64,000 nucleotides of DNA, from NCBI GenBank assembly GCA_026936325.1, contig JAPTHN010000021.1:62001-126000 (forward strand), written 5' to 3'. The stretch's first letter is position 1. Every line of letters begins with the position of its first letter. This document shows positions 12,473-24,044 of the stretch, one piece after another. Both the position numbers and the translations under genes were made by a program. Below the pieces are notes generated by a model. The model did not search any database. It was not told the origin of the DNA and saw nothing but the letters and a program-made list of their open reading frames with translations. Source of the stretch: Platynereis dumerilii. Lineage: Eukaryota; Annelida; Polychaeta; Phyllodocida; Nereididae.

Positions 12473-14116
12473 TTAAGGCCTATCTCAAAAATAATGAAGC
12501 TACACAGCCGGTTTTCACTGAGGGTCACAAATTTTGATAACAGCTGTATGAAACAACTTCATATTACAATCGTGCCTTAAATACATTGTTATGCCAAAAT
12601 CCTGATAATTTCATGGCAATTCGTCAAAAGGTTATTGAGATAGAGATGAAAGTATATCGGAAAACATGCATTTTTTCACTTATCTAGCGTGACATAGACT
12701 TTTTCACCTGATGAATTCTTTCAATTTTACAAAGTTTGACAAGTTCCATTGCTATTTCCTTTTACTTTTTGGAATCTCCACATCCCAAGGCTTCATAAAT
12801 CCATTGAAACAAGCACTTCCATCCACTTGTTTTGACATGTTTAAGTTATTTAGGTTCATAGGTTAACTTTGTATATTGAGTCCAATTTGAATGTTCCTGA
12901 TCAGAAATGCTCTAGTTTCCCTTAAGCATATTTCAGTTGAAACTTTTTGCCATTGAGATCTAGTATTACGTCTACTTAGTTGTTTTGGAGCTTTTTATGA
13001 TTCTGGAAAATCTAGTTCACGGAAAATTTCCAATGAATACCTGGAAAGGTGAATGTGTCGCACGCGTAACGCCAAGAGTACTTTCAAATGGTACAGAGCT
13101 ATGAAAGCTCAGTTTTTAGTCTGTATTGGCTGAAAATATAGTACATCTATGAAGTTTTTTTAATCTATGAACTAACCCAAGTTTTTGACTGGTTTCTGGT
13201 GATTAAATTCAAAAGTTATGTTCGTCGCACGCGTAACACTCTGAAAAATTTTGATCGTATTCAATTTTTTTTCTGACAAACAGTGAAGCGATCATTCTAA
13301 TATTACTTGGAGTGAAAATTAACAATTAAATTCAATAGTTGAAGTAGGTTTCATTGCCTGTTTACACAAATTTTAACATTTATGGAGCATTCTTTAAAAT
13401 TTGGGGCCAAATTGTCTAAAAGGGCAATAAACAGTAACAAAATATTTTTTTATTTTGTAAATGGTTGTATTTTACCCCCAGTTATGATTGATAATTAATA
13501 TAAGATCGATTTGAGTCAAAACCAGAACATTTTCTGAAGATTCATATCACACCAGTACTTAAAATTAGCTTTTTATGTTGAAAAAGGAAAAATCAAACTT
13601 CTATCATCATTTACTGAGCAGACATTCTCTTCGGTGGCACTTATTTGGTATCAATTTGAAGCCCACATATAGACGCATAACATAGGGCAGTTAAAATCAT
13701 TTGAACGAAAAAACATGCTTCAGGGGTTAATATATGTTTTGAAAAGAAATTTCCGAAAAATTTCGAAAAATTTGGTGTTTCTCAAAATATATTTGGTGTT
13801 TTTGAATGACAATCGTCCAGAAGACTTTTAAAAATGTGCCAGTTGTTGTCAAATAAAGAAAACGGATTTAAGTTCATGACAAATTACCATTCAGCCCAGT
13901 TATGTTTCACTGCCATGAAAAACAAACTCTTAAAAATTCTGTAATATTTAGCTGTTATCAATTATTTCCACTCATCAAAGCACCATGGCCAATATAGTTT
14001 CAGGAACTTAAATATGTTCTTTACAATATGCTTAGGTCATTTCATACAAAAATACATTTTAAAATTTTGATGGTCATGCCACACTTTGGCTTCATTATTT
14101 TTGAGATAGGCCTTAA
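12473..14116. mobile_element. TTAA-target DNA transposon (piggyBac- or Kolobok-like), non-autonomous
   Basis: Seen: TTAA at 12473-12476 is followed by GGCCTATCTCAAAAAT, and the exact inverse precedes TTAA at 14113-14116. The TIR is about 24 bp. The interior is A+T-rich with no transposase frame. It holds two copies of the CpG-dense motif GTCGCACGCGTAAC (13057-13070 and 13224-13237). Known: TTAA duplication marks piggyBac and Kolobok. The GG start is not the usual CCY of piggyBac, so the superfamily is left open. It splits a tandem array that continues on both sides. Confidence 0.75.
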
Positions 14117-14360
14117 CTAACTTGCTTGTGTTGCCTGTACGTAGCACTTGCAAAGCAGCCAAAACTTGCTTAACAAACTAACTTGCTAGTGTTGCCTGTA
14201 CGAAGCACTGACAAGCTTGCCTTATCAAATTAACTTGATTGTGTTGCCTGATCATAGCACTTGTGAAACGAGCCTACTGTATTGACATACTATAGCATCT
14301 TTGAATCATATCAGTTTGCCTAATAAACCAAGTCGCTTGTGTTGCCTGCATATATTGAAT
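14117..14360. repeat. Right part of the split 65-bp tandem array
   Basis: Three to four units of the AACTTGCTTGTGTTGCCTG type with TAGCACTTG. It continues the array seen at 12386-12472 across the inserted element. Confidence 0.65.
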
Positions 14361-15995
14361 ACTGACGGCATAAGTATGTCCCAACCAGTCAAGCTGTACT
14401 CTGATGTAGTGCACACTGGATTAAAAGAGTTGAAAAATTGAAGTGGTTAAACTCAAAAGATACAACAAAAAGTCAGTTCAGCTACTGATCATACACGCAT
14501 GACAAACCAAAGAAATATATTTCATAATTGTGAATTCAGTCTCTCAACATGGCTCAGACAGTCTGAGGGTGTCCCGCCCCCTGAAAGCCTTTTAATCGGA
14601 TGCTCAAAGTATATGACAAAAATGTGAAGGATTTCAGAGATGAATTTGACATCGCTGTTTTTCGTTTCATGGAGACCTGGCTAAAAGCAGACGACAGAGT
14701 TGAAATTGATGAACTGGAAAGAAATGGTGAATGTTTTTACTTGGGTTCATCTCGTGAGAGCAGACCTGGAGGTGGAGTAGGATGCATTGTAAAAACAGGC
14801 ATTAGGGCAATGAAAAAGGACAGCATGAAAACAAAGACTTTTGAGCATATGGAAATTCAGTTACTATCGTAATTGGGGACTTCAACTTTCATGTGAATAA
14901 CCAGATGATCCCAAAGTTATCCAATTTAACAACTTTCTTGAAATTTTTGACCTTGTTCAACATGTGTCTACTCCAACACACAAAGATGAAAACACACTTG
15001 ATTTGGTAATAACCAACAAAATAGCAGCTCTCAGAAACTGTGCTGTAAGTGATCTGCTGTCAGACCATAACTGTATCCTCTTTAATATTGACATTAACAA
15101 AGACAGGAACCCACAGAAGAAGATTGCATTCCGGAAAACCCGAAGCATAAATATGTCCAAATTTAAGAAAGACATTGAACAGCATCTGTCACAAAATGTA
15201 CAACACAAAAATCGATCAACCTACTTGGACAGACTTGTGGCTATCTACAGATCAACTGAAAAGATTTTTGACAAACATGCCCCTGTTAAGACTAAACTTG
15301 TAACTGTGCGCAAACCTAACCCATTCACAAATCAGGAAATAAAGCCACTTAAAAAGCAAAAGAGAAAAGCAGAAAAATTATGGAAAAGAACTAGTCCAGA
15401 AAAAGACTGGAATATTTTCAAAGAAAAACGAGATGCTCTAAATGATAAGCTTAATCAGCTAAAATCAGATGATCTTAGGTGTAAAATTCAAGCCACAAAG
15501 GGAAATTCTAAGGCGATTTTCAAACTTCTAAACTCTCGCCTCAACAGAAAACAAGATCCGCCTCTTCCCAATCACACAAGTGAAACAGAACTAGCGAATG
15601 ACTTTAACAAATTCTTTGATGAGAAGATCAAAATCATCAGATCTAAATTAGATTAAGGAAGGAAGAACACAACTGATGAATCTCAAACCAACCTCAGCCA
15701 AAATTTACATCAGTTTAAGGCTCTATCAGAACAAGAAGTTAAGAAACTTATCACTGAAATGCCTGGCAAACACTGCCAACTTGATCCAATGCCAAAATGG
15801 CTACTGCTTGAATGTGTCAATGAATTTCTGCCAATCATAACAAAAATTGTTAATATGTCATTAACACTTGGAGAAATACCCCTCGAACTGAAGCATGCAC
15901 TTGTCAAACCACTTCTGAAGAATGAGGGACTTGAACTGATTAAAAAGAATTATAGGCCAAGTCTCAAACCTTTCTTTTCCGAGTAAAATCATTGA

Positions 15996-16400
15996 AGGCC
16001 TGATGGCAGGATACACCCCCAGCTCCCTTTTGTTATTCCCGTAATATCGGCTTCCCCCCATTTTACCCCCGTTTTACCCCCCTGCTTCCCCCCTCTTCCC
16101 CCCTCTAACTCACGCTTACCCACCACTTGCCCCCGCTCATCCTCCACTTGCCCTTGCTAGCACCCCACTTGCTCCCGCTTCCCCCTGCTCTTACCCCCCA
16201 CTTCTCCTCACTTGCCTGCTTCCCCCCGCCTACCCCCAACTTCCAACCGCTTACCCACCTCCCCTAAGTTGCCTCCCGCAAGCCCTCGGTTACCCAACTT
16301 ACCCCATCTTGCACCCCACTTGCCCCCACTTTCCCCGCATAACCTCCTCCTTTCCCCCTAGTTACCCCATAGGGTGGGGATGTATCCTGTCATGAGGCCT
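15996..16400. mobile_element. Small TIR element with C-rich minisatellite core
   Basis: The ends AGGCCTGATGGCAGGATACA and TGTATCCTGTCATGAGGCCT are inverted copies. The LINE reading CATTGA is repeated on the right as CATTTGGA, giving a 6-8 bp imperfect target duplication. The core (16.05-16.37 kb) is a roughly 10-bp repeat of the CTTGCCCCCG/CTTACCCCCC type, like the opposite strand of 53345-53510. A lone end of the same family (GGTGTATCCTGTCAAGAGGC) lies at 42734-42753. Confidence 0.7.
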
Positions 16401-16633
16401 CATTTGGAGTGCTGTGATCAAACAGTACCTTGAACATCTCACTCAGAAAAATCTTGAGGATGAAAAACAATCAGCCTACAAGCAATTTCATAGCACCGAA
16501 ACCCTCTTAACAAAAATCCATAATGATATTATGCATAATATGAGCAACGGTGAGGTGACAGTGCTAGTTTTGTTTGACTTGTACACTGCTGCATTCGACA
16601 CAATTGATCATGGCATATTGCTAGAAAGACTGT

Positions 16634-16825
16634 CAGTGGCGTCCCTATGGGGGGCACGGGGGGGGCACAGGCCCCCCCATATTGGACCTCTACCCCCCCC
16701 AGGTGCCCCCCCATATGAACTTTCCAACTCTGGCTAAAATATACAATTAGTATAGTGGGTGCCCCCCAGGGAATCGCATGCCCCCAGGTGCCCCCCCCAC
16801 TCGAGACCCCTCAGTTACGTCACTG
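16634..16825. mobile_element. hAT-type MITE
   Basis: It starts CAGTGGCGTCCCT and ends GTTACGTCACTG (inverted). The flanks AAGACTGT (16626-16633) and AAGACAGT (16826-16833) form an 8-bp target duplication with one mismatch. The interior is rich in poly-G/poly-C runs. CAGTGGCGT ends with 8-bp duplications are typical of hAT elements. It interrupts the reverse transcriptase of the surrounding LINE. Confidence 0.85.
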
Positions 16826-19138
16826 AAGACAGTGTACACAGTGTAGCCTTGAGATGGTTCAAATCTTACATTTCTGAAAGATCACAGTCTGTGATAATAA
16901 ACGACAAAACATCAAGCAAACTTCCACTCAATTTTGGGGTTCCTCAAGGTTCCAAACTTGGACCAATCTTATTTAACTCCTATATTGCCCCAGTCAGTGA
17001 AGTAGCACGAAGAAATCAAGTTCATGATCAGAAGTACGCTGATGATGAGCAACTCGTCCTTTCATTTAAACCAACCTTTTTGGGTGAACAACATGTAACA
17101 GAGAAAATGGAAAATTGCATAGCAGAAATCCGAAATTTCTTGAACGACAACAAGCTTTGCAATAAGGGAGATAAAACTGAACTTCTTGTGATTGGAGCAC
17201 CAAACCAATTGAAGAAACTTCAAATGACATCTATCAATGTAGACAATGTTGAAATCAAGACTGCCAACCATGTCCGCAACCCAGGCGTGCTCTTTGACAA
17301 AAATATGACCATTGAGAAGCAGATCAACACAATGTGTCGTAAAGCATATTTCAATTTGAGAAAACTCCGAAAAAACCTAGACAAGGAAATAGTTAAAACT
17401 GCTGTCGATGCACTTGTCACCCCTCATTTGGACTACGGAAATGGGCTGTTGTATGGCACTACCACTCTATTGTTAAATAAACTTCAGGTTGCTCTCGACC
17501 ATTTGACAGATTGAAAAAACATGACAGTGTTAGCCATAATAGGAAACAACTGCACTGGTTACCAATCACAGCAAGAATCTAATTCAAATTGATGACTACT
17601 ACATGGAAAGCAATCAACAATCAGGCGCCACAATACATCCAAAATATTCTTCAAATCAAATCACAACAGAAACATAACCTGAGAAGTAACCATCTGCTGT
17701 GAGTAGAACCTGCTCCTTGCTACAAAAATAAGTTAGAGGATCGCACATTTTCCTATGCCGCACCAAACCTCTGGAACAGTTTGCCTGAGGAAGTTAGAAC
17801 TGCAAAAACCTTGGAAAGCTTCAAGAAGAACCTAAAAACCATTTGTTTCAGAAGTCCTATAAGTGATTTGAATCGGAAAAGCGCTGATGAGCAGTTCACT
17901 GAAATTAGCGATACATGTATATCAATCCATATTATTATCATATTATCATTATCACCTATAAAATGTAGCAGTAATTTTTGATGTGTATTTAACACATTTC
18001 GAATGATTCAAAAAACTTCAGAAAACTATAACAGCGTTATTTTTTTTGCTTTCCAATCGACAGCTCATACTTTGTATTACAATGCATGAAACTGTACCAT
18101 AATATGCATTAATCAGTCTAAGACTCCTTTCCCTGGTTTTACAAACCCTGGCAAGTAGATGGCCGATGGCAGGGCAGCGGGCATAATTGATGGGCATGAC
18201 TTGACCACTGTTGCATACCTATATCAATTCATAGATAGTGTATGCAATTTGGCAAACCCACCAATTATATGGTGAAATTGTATTCTTCTGAAGGTGTTAT
18301 TCGCTGAAGGTTTTCTACTGCGCAGCCTGCCCCCGCAGGTCTCGGGCTCCTCATGGCGGTGGGTGGTAACACTAAGGTGAAGACCTCTATCCTTAGTGGC
18401 CAACATGAGACAGTGCGCATGCACGGTGTGTCCCCTACCTTACAGGGGAATACCAATGAATATGTCATTTACCATGATTCCAAACCGGATCGTACGTCAA
18501 CCGGGTTACCAAGGTGCGCGTCCCTCAGCGGGAAACCAGGCTGAGATCGAAAAATTTGCGACTGGACTACCAAGATTTCAACGGACAAGACCATCCTCGG
18601 ATGACTTGATTGACCCTGACCGCCCCTCACACATGCCAAAAGATGAAAATTGCCTAGTGATAACTGGTATTGAAAAATCACTGGAGAACCTATCAGCAAT
18701 CGCTGTGTACGAAATTGTTGCGGACATTTGTGACAACACAGTAGCAGATACAATAAAGCGTCAAGTCAATGGAACGTTTCTCATTCAACCACAGAATGAC
18801 ACACAAAAAGAGAAATTGACATTTGTCAAAGAAATAGCGAATACACAAGTCTCCATTGAACCTTTCCAAAAACCAGGCAAAGGCATTATCTTCTTGAAAG
18901 AGAGCAAGACATGCTCTGACTCACAACTCACAAAGTGGTTCCAAAAACATGGTATTACCCAATTCAAACGTTTGTCCCAACGAAATGGTTATGAATCCAT
19001 AAAACTGACATTCAAAAACAACAATGTACCCGAGAAAGTACCTGTGGCTTTTGAAAAGTGCAGAGTTTGCCCACTCTTTCCTCGACCAAAACGCTGTTTC
19101 AATTGCCAATTGTATGGCCATATCAGCACAACATGAAG

Positions 19139-19335
19139 ACTAGGGTGTCCCAAAAAAAAATAATGTCCTGCGATTTTATCGCATACCCCCTCAAATTGTG
19201 CTATCACCCCAAAAAAGAACCTGTGCCAAATTTTAGAAGATTTGAACATCATTTTAAAACCTGGCCCTCAAGAGCCTTGAAAATTGGGCATTTTTGATAA
19301 ATTTGGCGATTTAGCGTCGTTTTTCACTGTTTTCA
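19139..19335. mobile_element. Half of a hAT-like foldback element (TAGGGTG family)
   Basis: It begins TAGGGTGTCCCAAAAAA and shares CGCATACCCCCTCA with the right arm of the element at 47231-48444, so both belong to one family. It lies directly after the broken ORF1. Its other end was not found. A LINE interrupts it at about 19336. Confidence 0.55.
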
Positions 19336-21690
19336 CATGGGATATTAACAGGCTTACCATGATTGGATTAAGTAAATATAATGTTAAAAGTCAACCACAA
19401 TATAGACAGTTCAACTTCATGTGAAAAAAATGCCAAACTATGTTGACATTACATCTCTACAGGGCCTTGCATATCAGACTGCAGTTAATGATGTAATCAA
19501 CTCCCATGCCCCTCTTAAGCAAAAAACATTGAAAAAAGACAGTGTACCCTACATGAACTCAAAATTAAGAAAAGCAATATTAAGAAGAAATCAGCTTCGC
19601 AATAGATACTGGAAAAATAAATCCAATGAAAACTGGGAACTCTACAGGAAAATGCGGAATCATGCAAATGCAGTCCTGAAAAAATCTAAAAGTACTTACT
19701 TTAAAACAAAATGTATAAATGCAAGTAGACCCCAGGATTTCTGGGCTGCTTTCAAACCTTTCTTGTCGAACAAAAGCAGTATCTCAAGCCATATTACATT
19801 GAAAGAGCAAGATCAAATTATTCATAATCCAAAAGATGTTTGTGATGTTTTTGGAAAATATTTTGACTCTATAGCTGATGATATTGGGGAGCCAGATAAT
19901 TTTGATGATGTGAGTCTCCCACATGTTGTTGATGCCATCAAGAAGCATGAAAATCACAGCAGCATAACAAATATCAAATCAATGGTTTCACAACAGAATG
20001 TATTTAATTTCCAAAGTGTAAAGGCGGAATCTGTTTATAGATATATGAAATGTATGAACGTAAAGAAAGCTACTGGCTATGATAATATTGCTCCAATGTT
20101 CTTCAAGTCAGCCGCCTCAGAATTTGCTTATCCAATGGCAAGACTAATCAACATGTCTATATCCATGAACAAATTTGCAGACAGCCTGAAAAGAGGGGAA
20201 TATCTGCCAATTTTTAAATCTAAAGATGATTTCAAAAAAGAGAATTATAGGCCAGTAAGCCGCCTAACTGCTATGTCAAAAATTTTTGAAAACCAGTTTA
20301 TGAACCAAATGAAATATGGATGTGAACATGTATTGATTAATGCCACAGATGAATGGAAATGTGCTTTAGATAATGGAAATGTTGTTGGTGTGATTTTGAT
20401 GGATTTAAGCAAAGCATTTGATTGTTTACCTCATAAATTGTTCATTTCGAAGTTGCATGCTTATGGGTTTAGTCTTGAAGCTTGTGCCCTAATGGCTTCG
20501 TACTTATCTGGGAGGAGGCAAAGGGTAAAGCTACAAGGTTTTAAAGGTAACTGGTACCATTTACGAAAAGGTGTCCCCCAAGGGAGTATTTTAGGCCCTG
20601 TATTCTTTAATATCTTCATAAATGATTTGCTCTTTGTAATTAATCAGAATATGTACAATTATGCAGATGACAACACAATTGCTGTAATAGGACAAAATTT
20701 GAATATTGTAAAAAGTACTCTATCTAAAAACTCAGAAATGTGCATTAAATGGTTTAAGGAAAACATGATGAAGGCAAATGCGTCAAAATTTCAGTATTTA
20801 CTTCTGGATCGAAATAGAAAAGCTAATGAGGAAGACCAGATTATAATAGAAAATACAACAATTGTGTCCTCAAAATGTGTAAAACTATTGGGTGTAAATA
20901 TTGACTTTCAGTTAAACTTTAATGAGCATGTCAATGTCTTGTGTAAAAAAGCCAGCAAAAACCTTAATATAATAATGAAGTTATCCAAAATGGTCAAAAG
21001 TCTCAATGAGAGACGTGCACTTATGACAGCCTTTATAAATTCTATATTTGGCTACTGCCCTATTGTTTGGCATTTTTGCAGCAAGACCGCAACTAAAAAA
21101 ATGGAAAAACTGCACGAAAGAGGTTTATGTTTTGTGATTATTCTAATTTGTTGACTAGTGCTGAATGTTCTACACTACTTGTTCTGCGATTGAAATGCTT
21201 AGCCAGTTTTATGTTTAAATGCTATAACAAATGTAATCCGCAGTACCTTAATGATATGTTTACGTTAAATGTTCCGCATTATGATCTGAGAGATGATCAG
21301 AAAATCAAAATGTACTCTTATAAGACAAAACGTTATGGTTACAAATCTGTATTATATGCTGGTGCCAAACTTTGGAACTCTATCCCGGTACATGTGAAAA
21401 GTTGTGAAAGTGTCAGTGATTTTAAATCAAAGTTGATATATTGGAAATGTAAAACTGTAGATTGCAGTAATTGCCTTAATTTTATTTATCATGAGTAGAA
21501 TCTGTATGCTTGTATATACTTGTACATCCTGTTTATCCTGTCTTATTTGTTTTTAGTTTGTTGTTTGTAAATAGCCTCATATTTTTTACTCGAATACCAG
21601 CCTATGGCTGATGTAGTTTATTCTTGTTATATATACTCGAGTATAAATAAAGATTATTCTATTCTATTCTATTCTATTCTTGAAAATAGG
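19336..21690 (+). mobile_element. CR1/Rex1-like LINE, 5'-truncated
   Basis: Seen: remnants of the endonuclease end precede an open frame from 19421 with INSHAPLK, VPYMNSKLRKA, then the reverse transcriptase blocks NYRPVSRLTAMSKIFE, LMDLSKAFDCLPH, GVPQGSILGPVFFN and YNYADDNT (near 20.66 kb). A short in-frame deletion removes part of the region before CEHVLINATDEWK. A frame shift near 21.13-21.15 kb moves the C-terminal part (AKLWNSIPVHVKSC) to another frame, which ends at 21498. The tail is TAAATAAAG followed by a TATTC pentamer array. Known: this layout and tail suit the CR1/Rex1/L2 group. A ~60-bp segment with TTTGGCGAT is present on both sides (see findings). Confidence 0.88.
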
Positions 21691-21741
21691 ATGTTTTTGA
21701 CAAATTTGGCGATATTGCGTCTTTTTTCAGTGTTTTTCAAA

Positions 21742-22553
21742 TTAAGGTGGCTCGCTACTCATGGCCCAGCAATGGCGTCGTCACCATAGCAACAGCAGCC
21801 TGCTGAGCTCTGTGAGCAGCTTTTTTGGAATATCATAATTCCGTGCGACGGCCGCTTCATTAGCCATTTGCGCCACTTCTGTTAGGGTTAGAGACTTCTG
21901 GTTTAAAGCATTAGATGCGCTGTGAAGAGGACTACAATCTGACAGAGTATCAGCTTTATAGTCCAAATAGAATATTTTTACAGGCAATTTTCGGCAAGCA
22001 GGTCTAATTTCTCAAAAATGACTTTGAGACACAAATAAATTTTTATATCAAAATCCATCGCGGTAGGAAACCTTTTCTTATGCATTTTATTGTTCCTCAT
22101 AATATTTGGAATTAAATGACAAAGAAATGAGAAATCCTATCTAGCCAATTTTTTTTAGCGCCATGGCTTATGAAAAAAGTTAAAATTGTCAAAATCAATA
22201 TTTTTATTCCGAGCCCCTTGGAAAGCCATTTAAACGAAATATATCTCTTTGAAATTGAAATCAGCTTTTCCATGAAAGTATCTTCTTTAAGTTCATGCTT
22301 CATTGCATAATATGGGATGCATGACCTCTGTATGGCAGGCCAAACTTCACAGTAAAAAAATTAAGAAAAAAATTGAGTTTTTCAGATGTGCATGGACTGA
22401 CTTTCTTGTACATAACCTCAAATATCTCGAAAAAAAGGCTGGTTGCGACCACTTTTTTTTACATATCCTTGCTATAAACTATATTTTGGATCATTCTAAA
22501 CTATTTTTGAGAAATCCTATCTTAGAAAGTTCACGAGTATCGAGCCACCTTAA
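21742..22553. mobile_element. Second TTAA-target DNA transposon, non-autonomous
   Basis: TTAA at 21742-21745 is followed by GGTGGCTCGCTACTC. The inverse, GAGTATCGAGCCACC, precedes TTAA at 22550-22553. The TIR is about 18 bp with one mismatch. No transposase frame is seen. The TIR differs from that of the element at 12473-14116, so these are two families with the same target. Confidence 0.75.
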
Positions 22554-22867
22554 GGGACTATGGAATTATATTCATGTAGTCAACTCAATTCAATATGTAA
22601 GCTCATCATTAAGACGTGGAAAACAGCCTAGTATCAAATCATAGGGTAGATAAAAGAATTCCCATTGAGGCAGTCAGCAGAAATTTGAAGTTTTTTTATA
22701 TTTTCAACAAAAAGTGAGCTGTCAATTATGGGCATTGAGATCCAAAAGGAGCCTTCAACTTCAGTGGTAAAATAAAAATTTAACCTGCGGGTATTCAAGC
22801 ATAGTTAGGTTACATTACATTACAATATAATCATTGAAGCTCCCCCAACATTTTTGAAGAATCTATC

Positions 22868-23227
22868 CTAATAACTTCTGCGAACTGAAGACCTAGTTTG
22901 TTTGTAGTAGGCTAACGAGTGCAGATGCTGAAGTGCCAGCATATAGCGTAAGGTTTCTGAAGCGAATATGACCAACAGAACCAGAGAAACTGGTGTGACA
23001 TACATCAAATATAAGTTAATAGTGGTGGAAGGTTGCCAAGCATTCATGAGGTCATATGAAATCTTTATTTCTTCATTGATCCCACGATGACACAACGGCA
23101 TAATAGTGCATATGCCACATCGTTCATGCTTGTTGCAATTAGCAATTGACACTTCTTTCTCTCTGACCTGATTCAACCAGGTATAACTGATCCAACTGAC
23201 CAATCCAAGATACCAACCCAGTTGCAT
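22868..23227 (-). CDS. Unrecognised 119-codon frame with one hydrophobic segment
   Basis: I do not recognise this frame. It has a Cys/His patch near residues 30-50 (CGICTIMPLCH) and a strongly hydrophobic stretch near residues 80-95 (VTPVSLVLLVIFA). It lies in the unexplained part of the nest between the TTAA element and the resumed ORF1. It could be a fragment of another mobile element or chance. Confidence 0.2.
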   Translation of the reverse strand: MQLGWYLGLVSWISYTWLNQVREKEVSIANCNKHERCGICTIMPLCHRGINEEIKISYDLMNAWQPSTTINLYLMYVTPVSLVLLVIFASETLRYMLALQHLHSLAYYKQTRSSVRRSY

Positions 23228-24021
23228 ATCTATTTGTCTTTCAGGTACAGATAAGGAAGTAACATATTTTGCAACTGCAATTAATTTCTAACAAAACTCC
23301 AATCTACAGTTATCAATTGGGTCAGTGTGAGAGCCATACTGGATCATCCACTGGTTCACAATTTGTGCCAATTGTGGTGATCGAGATCACACTCACTCGA
23401 GAGACAAACTATGTTTCAGGCCCTCGCATTATGTCAATTGCAGAGGGGACCACCCTGCGTTTAGCCACAACTGTGAAGTCTTCAAGAGAGAAAAGGAAAT
23501 TGTACAATTTCAGATTAACACAGGATGTTCGTTTCCTGAAGCCAAGCGCATAGTTGAACAGGACATGAACAAAATTGACCAAGACGCAGATTACCCAAGA
23601 CCAGTTCTACATTTGTCACCACGGAGAAGGATTCACATTTTGGAGAACCATTTCAAGGACGTCTTTCGGACAACGCCTTCACCAGACCGACCAAAGACGG
23701 AGGAAACTGTAAAATATCCTGAATCTGATTTACACACACCACCAGTAAAGAGATTCAACAAAGTCAACCATCCTATGCTCTACAGAGAAAAATTTCACTC
23801 CAACAACCTAAAAAGAAAGAAACTTTGGCTTCTGAGTCCAAGAAACCATCCAAAACAACAAATCAAGACAGTTCAACAGACAAACGATTTCCTTGCACAG
23901 ACAAGAGAAAATTGACTGGCAACAAAAAAGCACCCGTCACATCTCATAGACTTAACATATCAAGAACCTTGACCAAGTATGTCTCTAAATAGCCCACTTA
24001 GGTGCTGATGAGACATAAAAA

Positions 24022-24044
24022 ACCAACTCACACACACACACATA
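24022..24044. repeat. CA microsatellite
   Basis: A short ACACAC run forms the 3' tail of the ORF1-type LINE. Confidence 0.7.

Larger units (their letters stand above)
14560..17955 (+). mobile_element. CR1-type LINE, damaged copy with two inserted transposons
   Basis: Seen: the frame begins in the endonuclease (EEP) domain with an ETWL-like motif (METWLKADD), then loses about 120 bp before GDFNFHV. The SDHNCILFNIDI motif near 15.06 kb is the EEP C-terminal signature. Reverse transcriptase follows, with GVPQGSKLGPILFN near 16.93 kb and YADDEQL near 17.04 kb. The tail is AAGCGCTGATGAGCAG then TATTATTATC. Compared with the better copy at 38487-41435 it has several frame shifts and stops and insertions at 15996-16400 and 16634-16825. 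Known: EEP plus an F/YADD RT and an ATT-type tail fit the CR1/L2 group. No ORF1 is seen at the 5' end. Confidence 0.9.
18180..24044 (+). mobile_element. LINE showing only ORF1, split by a nest of other elements
   Basis: Seen: a plus-strand frame (about 18396-19136) runs into a CCHC knuckle, CFNCQLYGHISTT, just before the insertion point. ORF1-like coding resumes near 23.33 kb with a second knuckle (CANCGDRDHTHSRDKLC) and a third (CRGDHPAFSHNC), followed by KREKEI and FPEAKRIVEQ. The copy ends soon after (GATGAGACATAAAAAACC, then a CA-rich tract at about 24.02-24.04 kb). No endonuclease or reverse transcriptase of this family follows. Known: three knuckles and this C-terminal motif belong to ORF1 of I/Jockey-related LINEs. 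Inferred: it lost ORF2 internally or was an ORF1-only derivative. The 5' start is approximate. Frame shifts are present. Confidence 0.7.

Noticed and set aside
22868-23227. An envelope or host membrane gene
   Set aside because: There is only one hydrophobic segment and no recognised motif. Kept only as a low-confidence frame.
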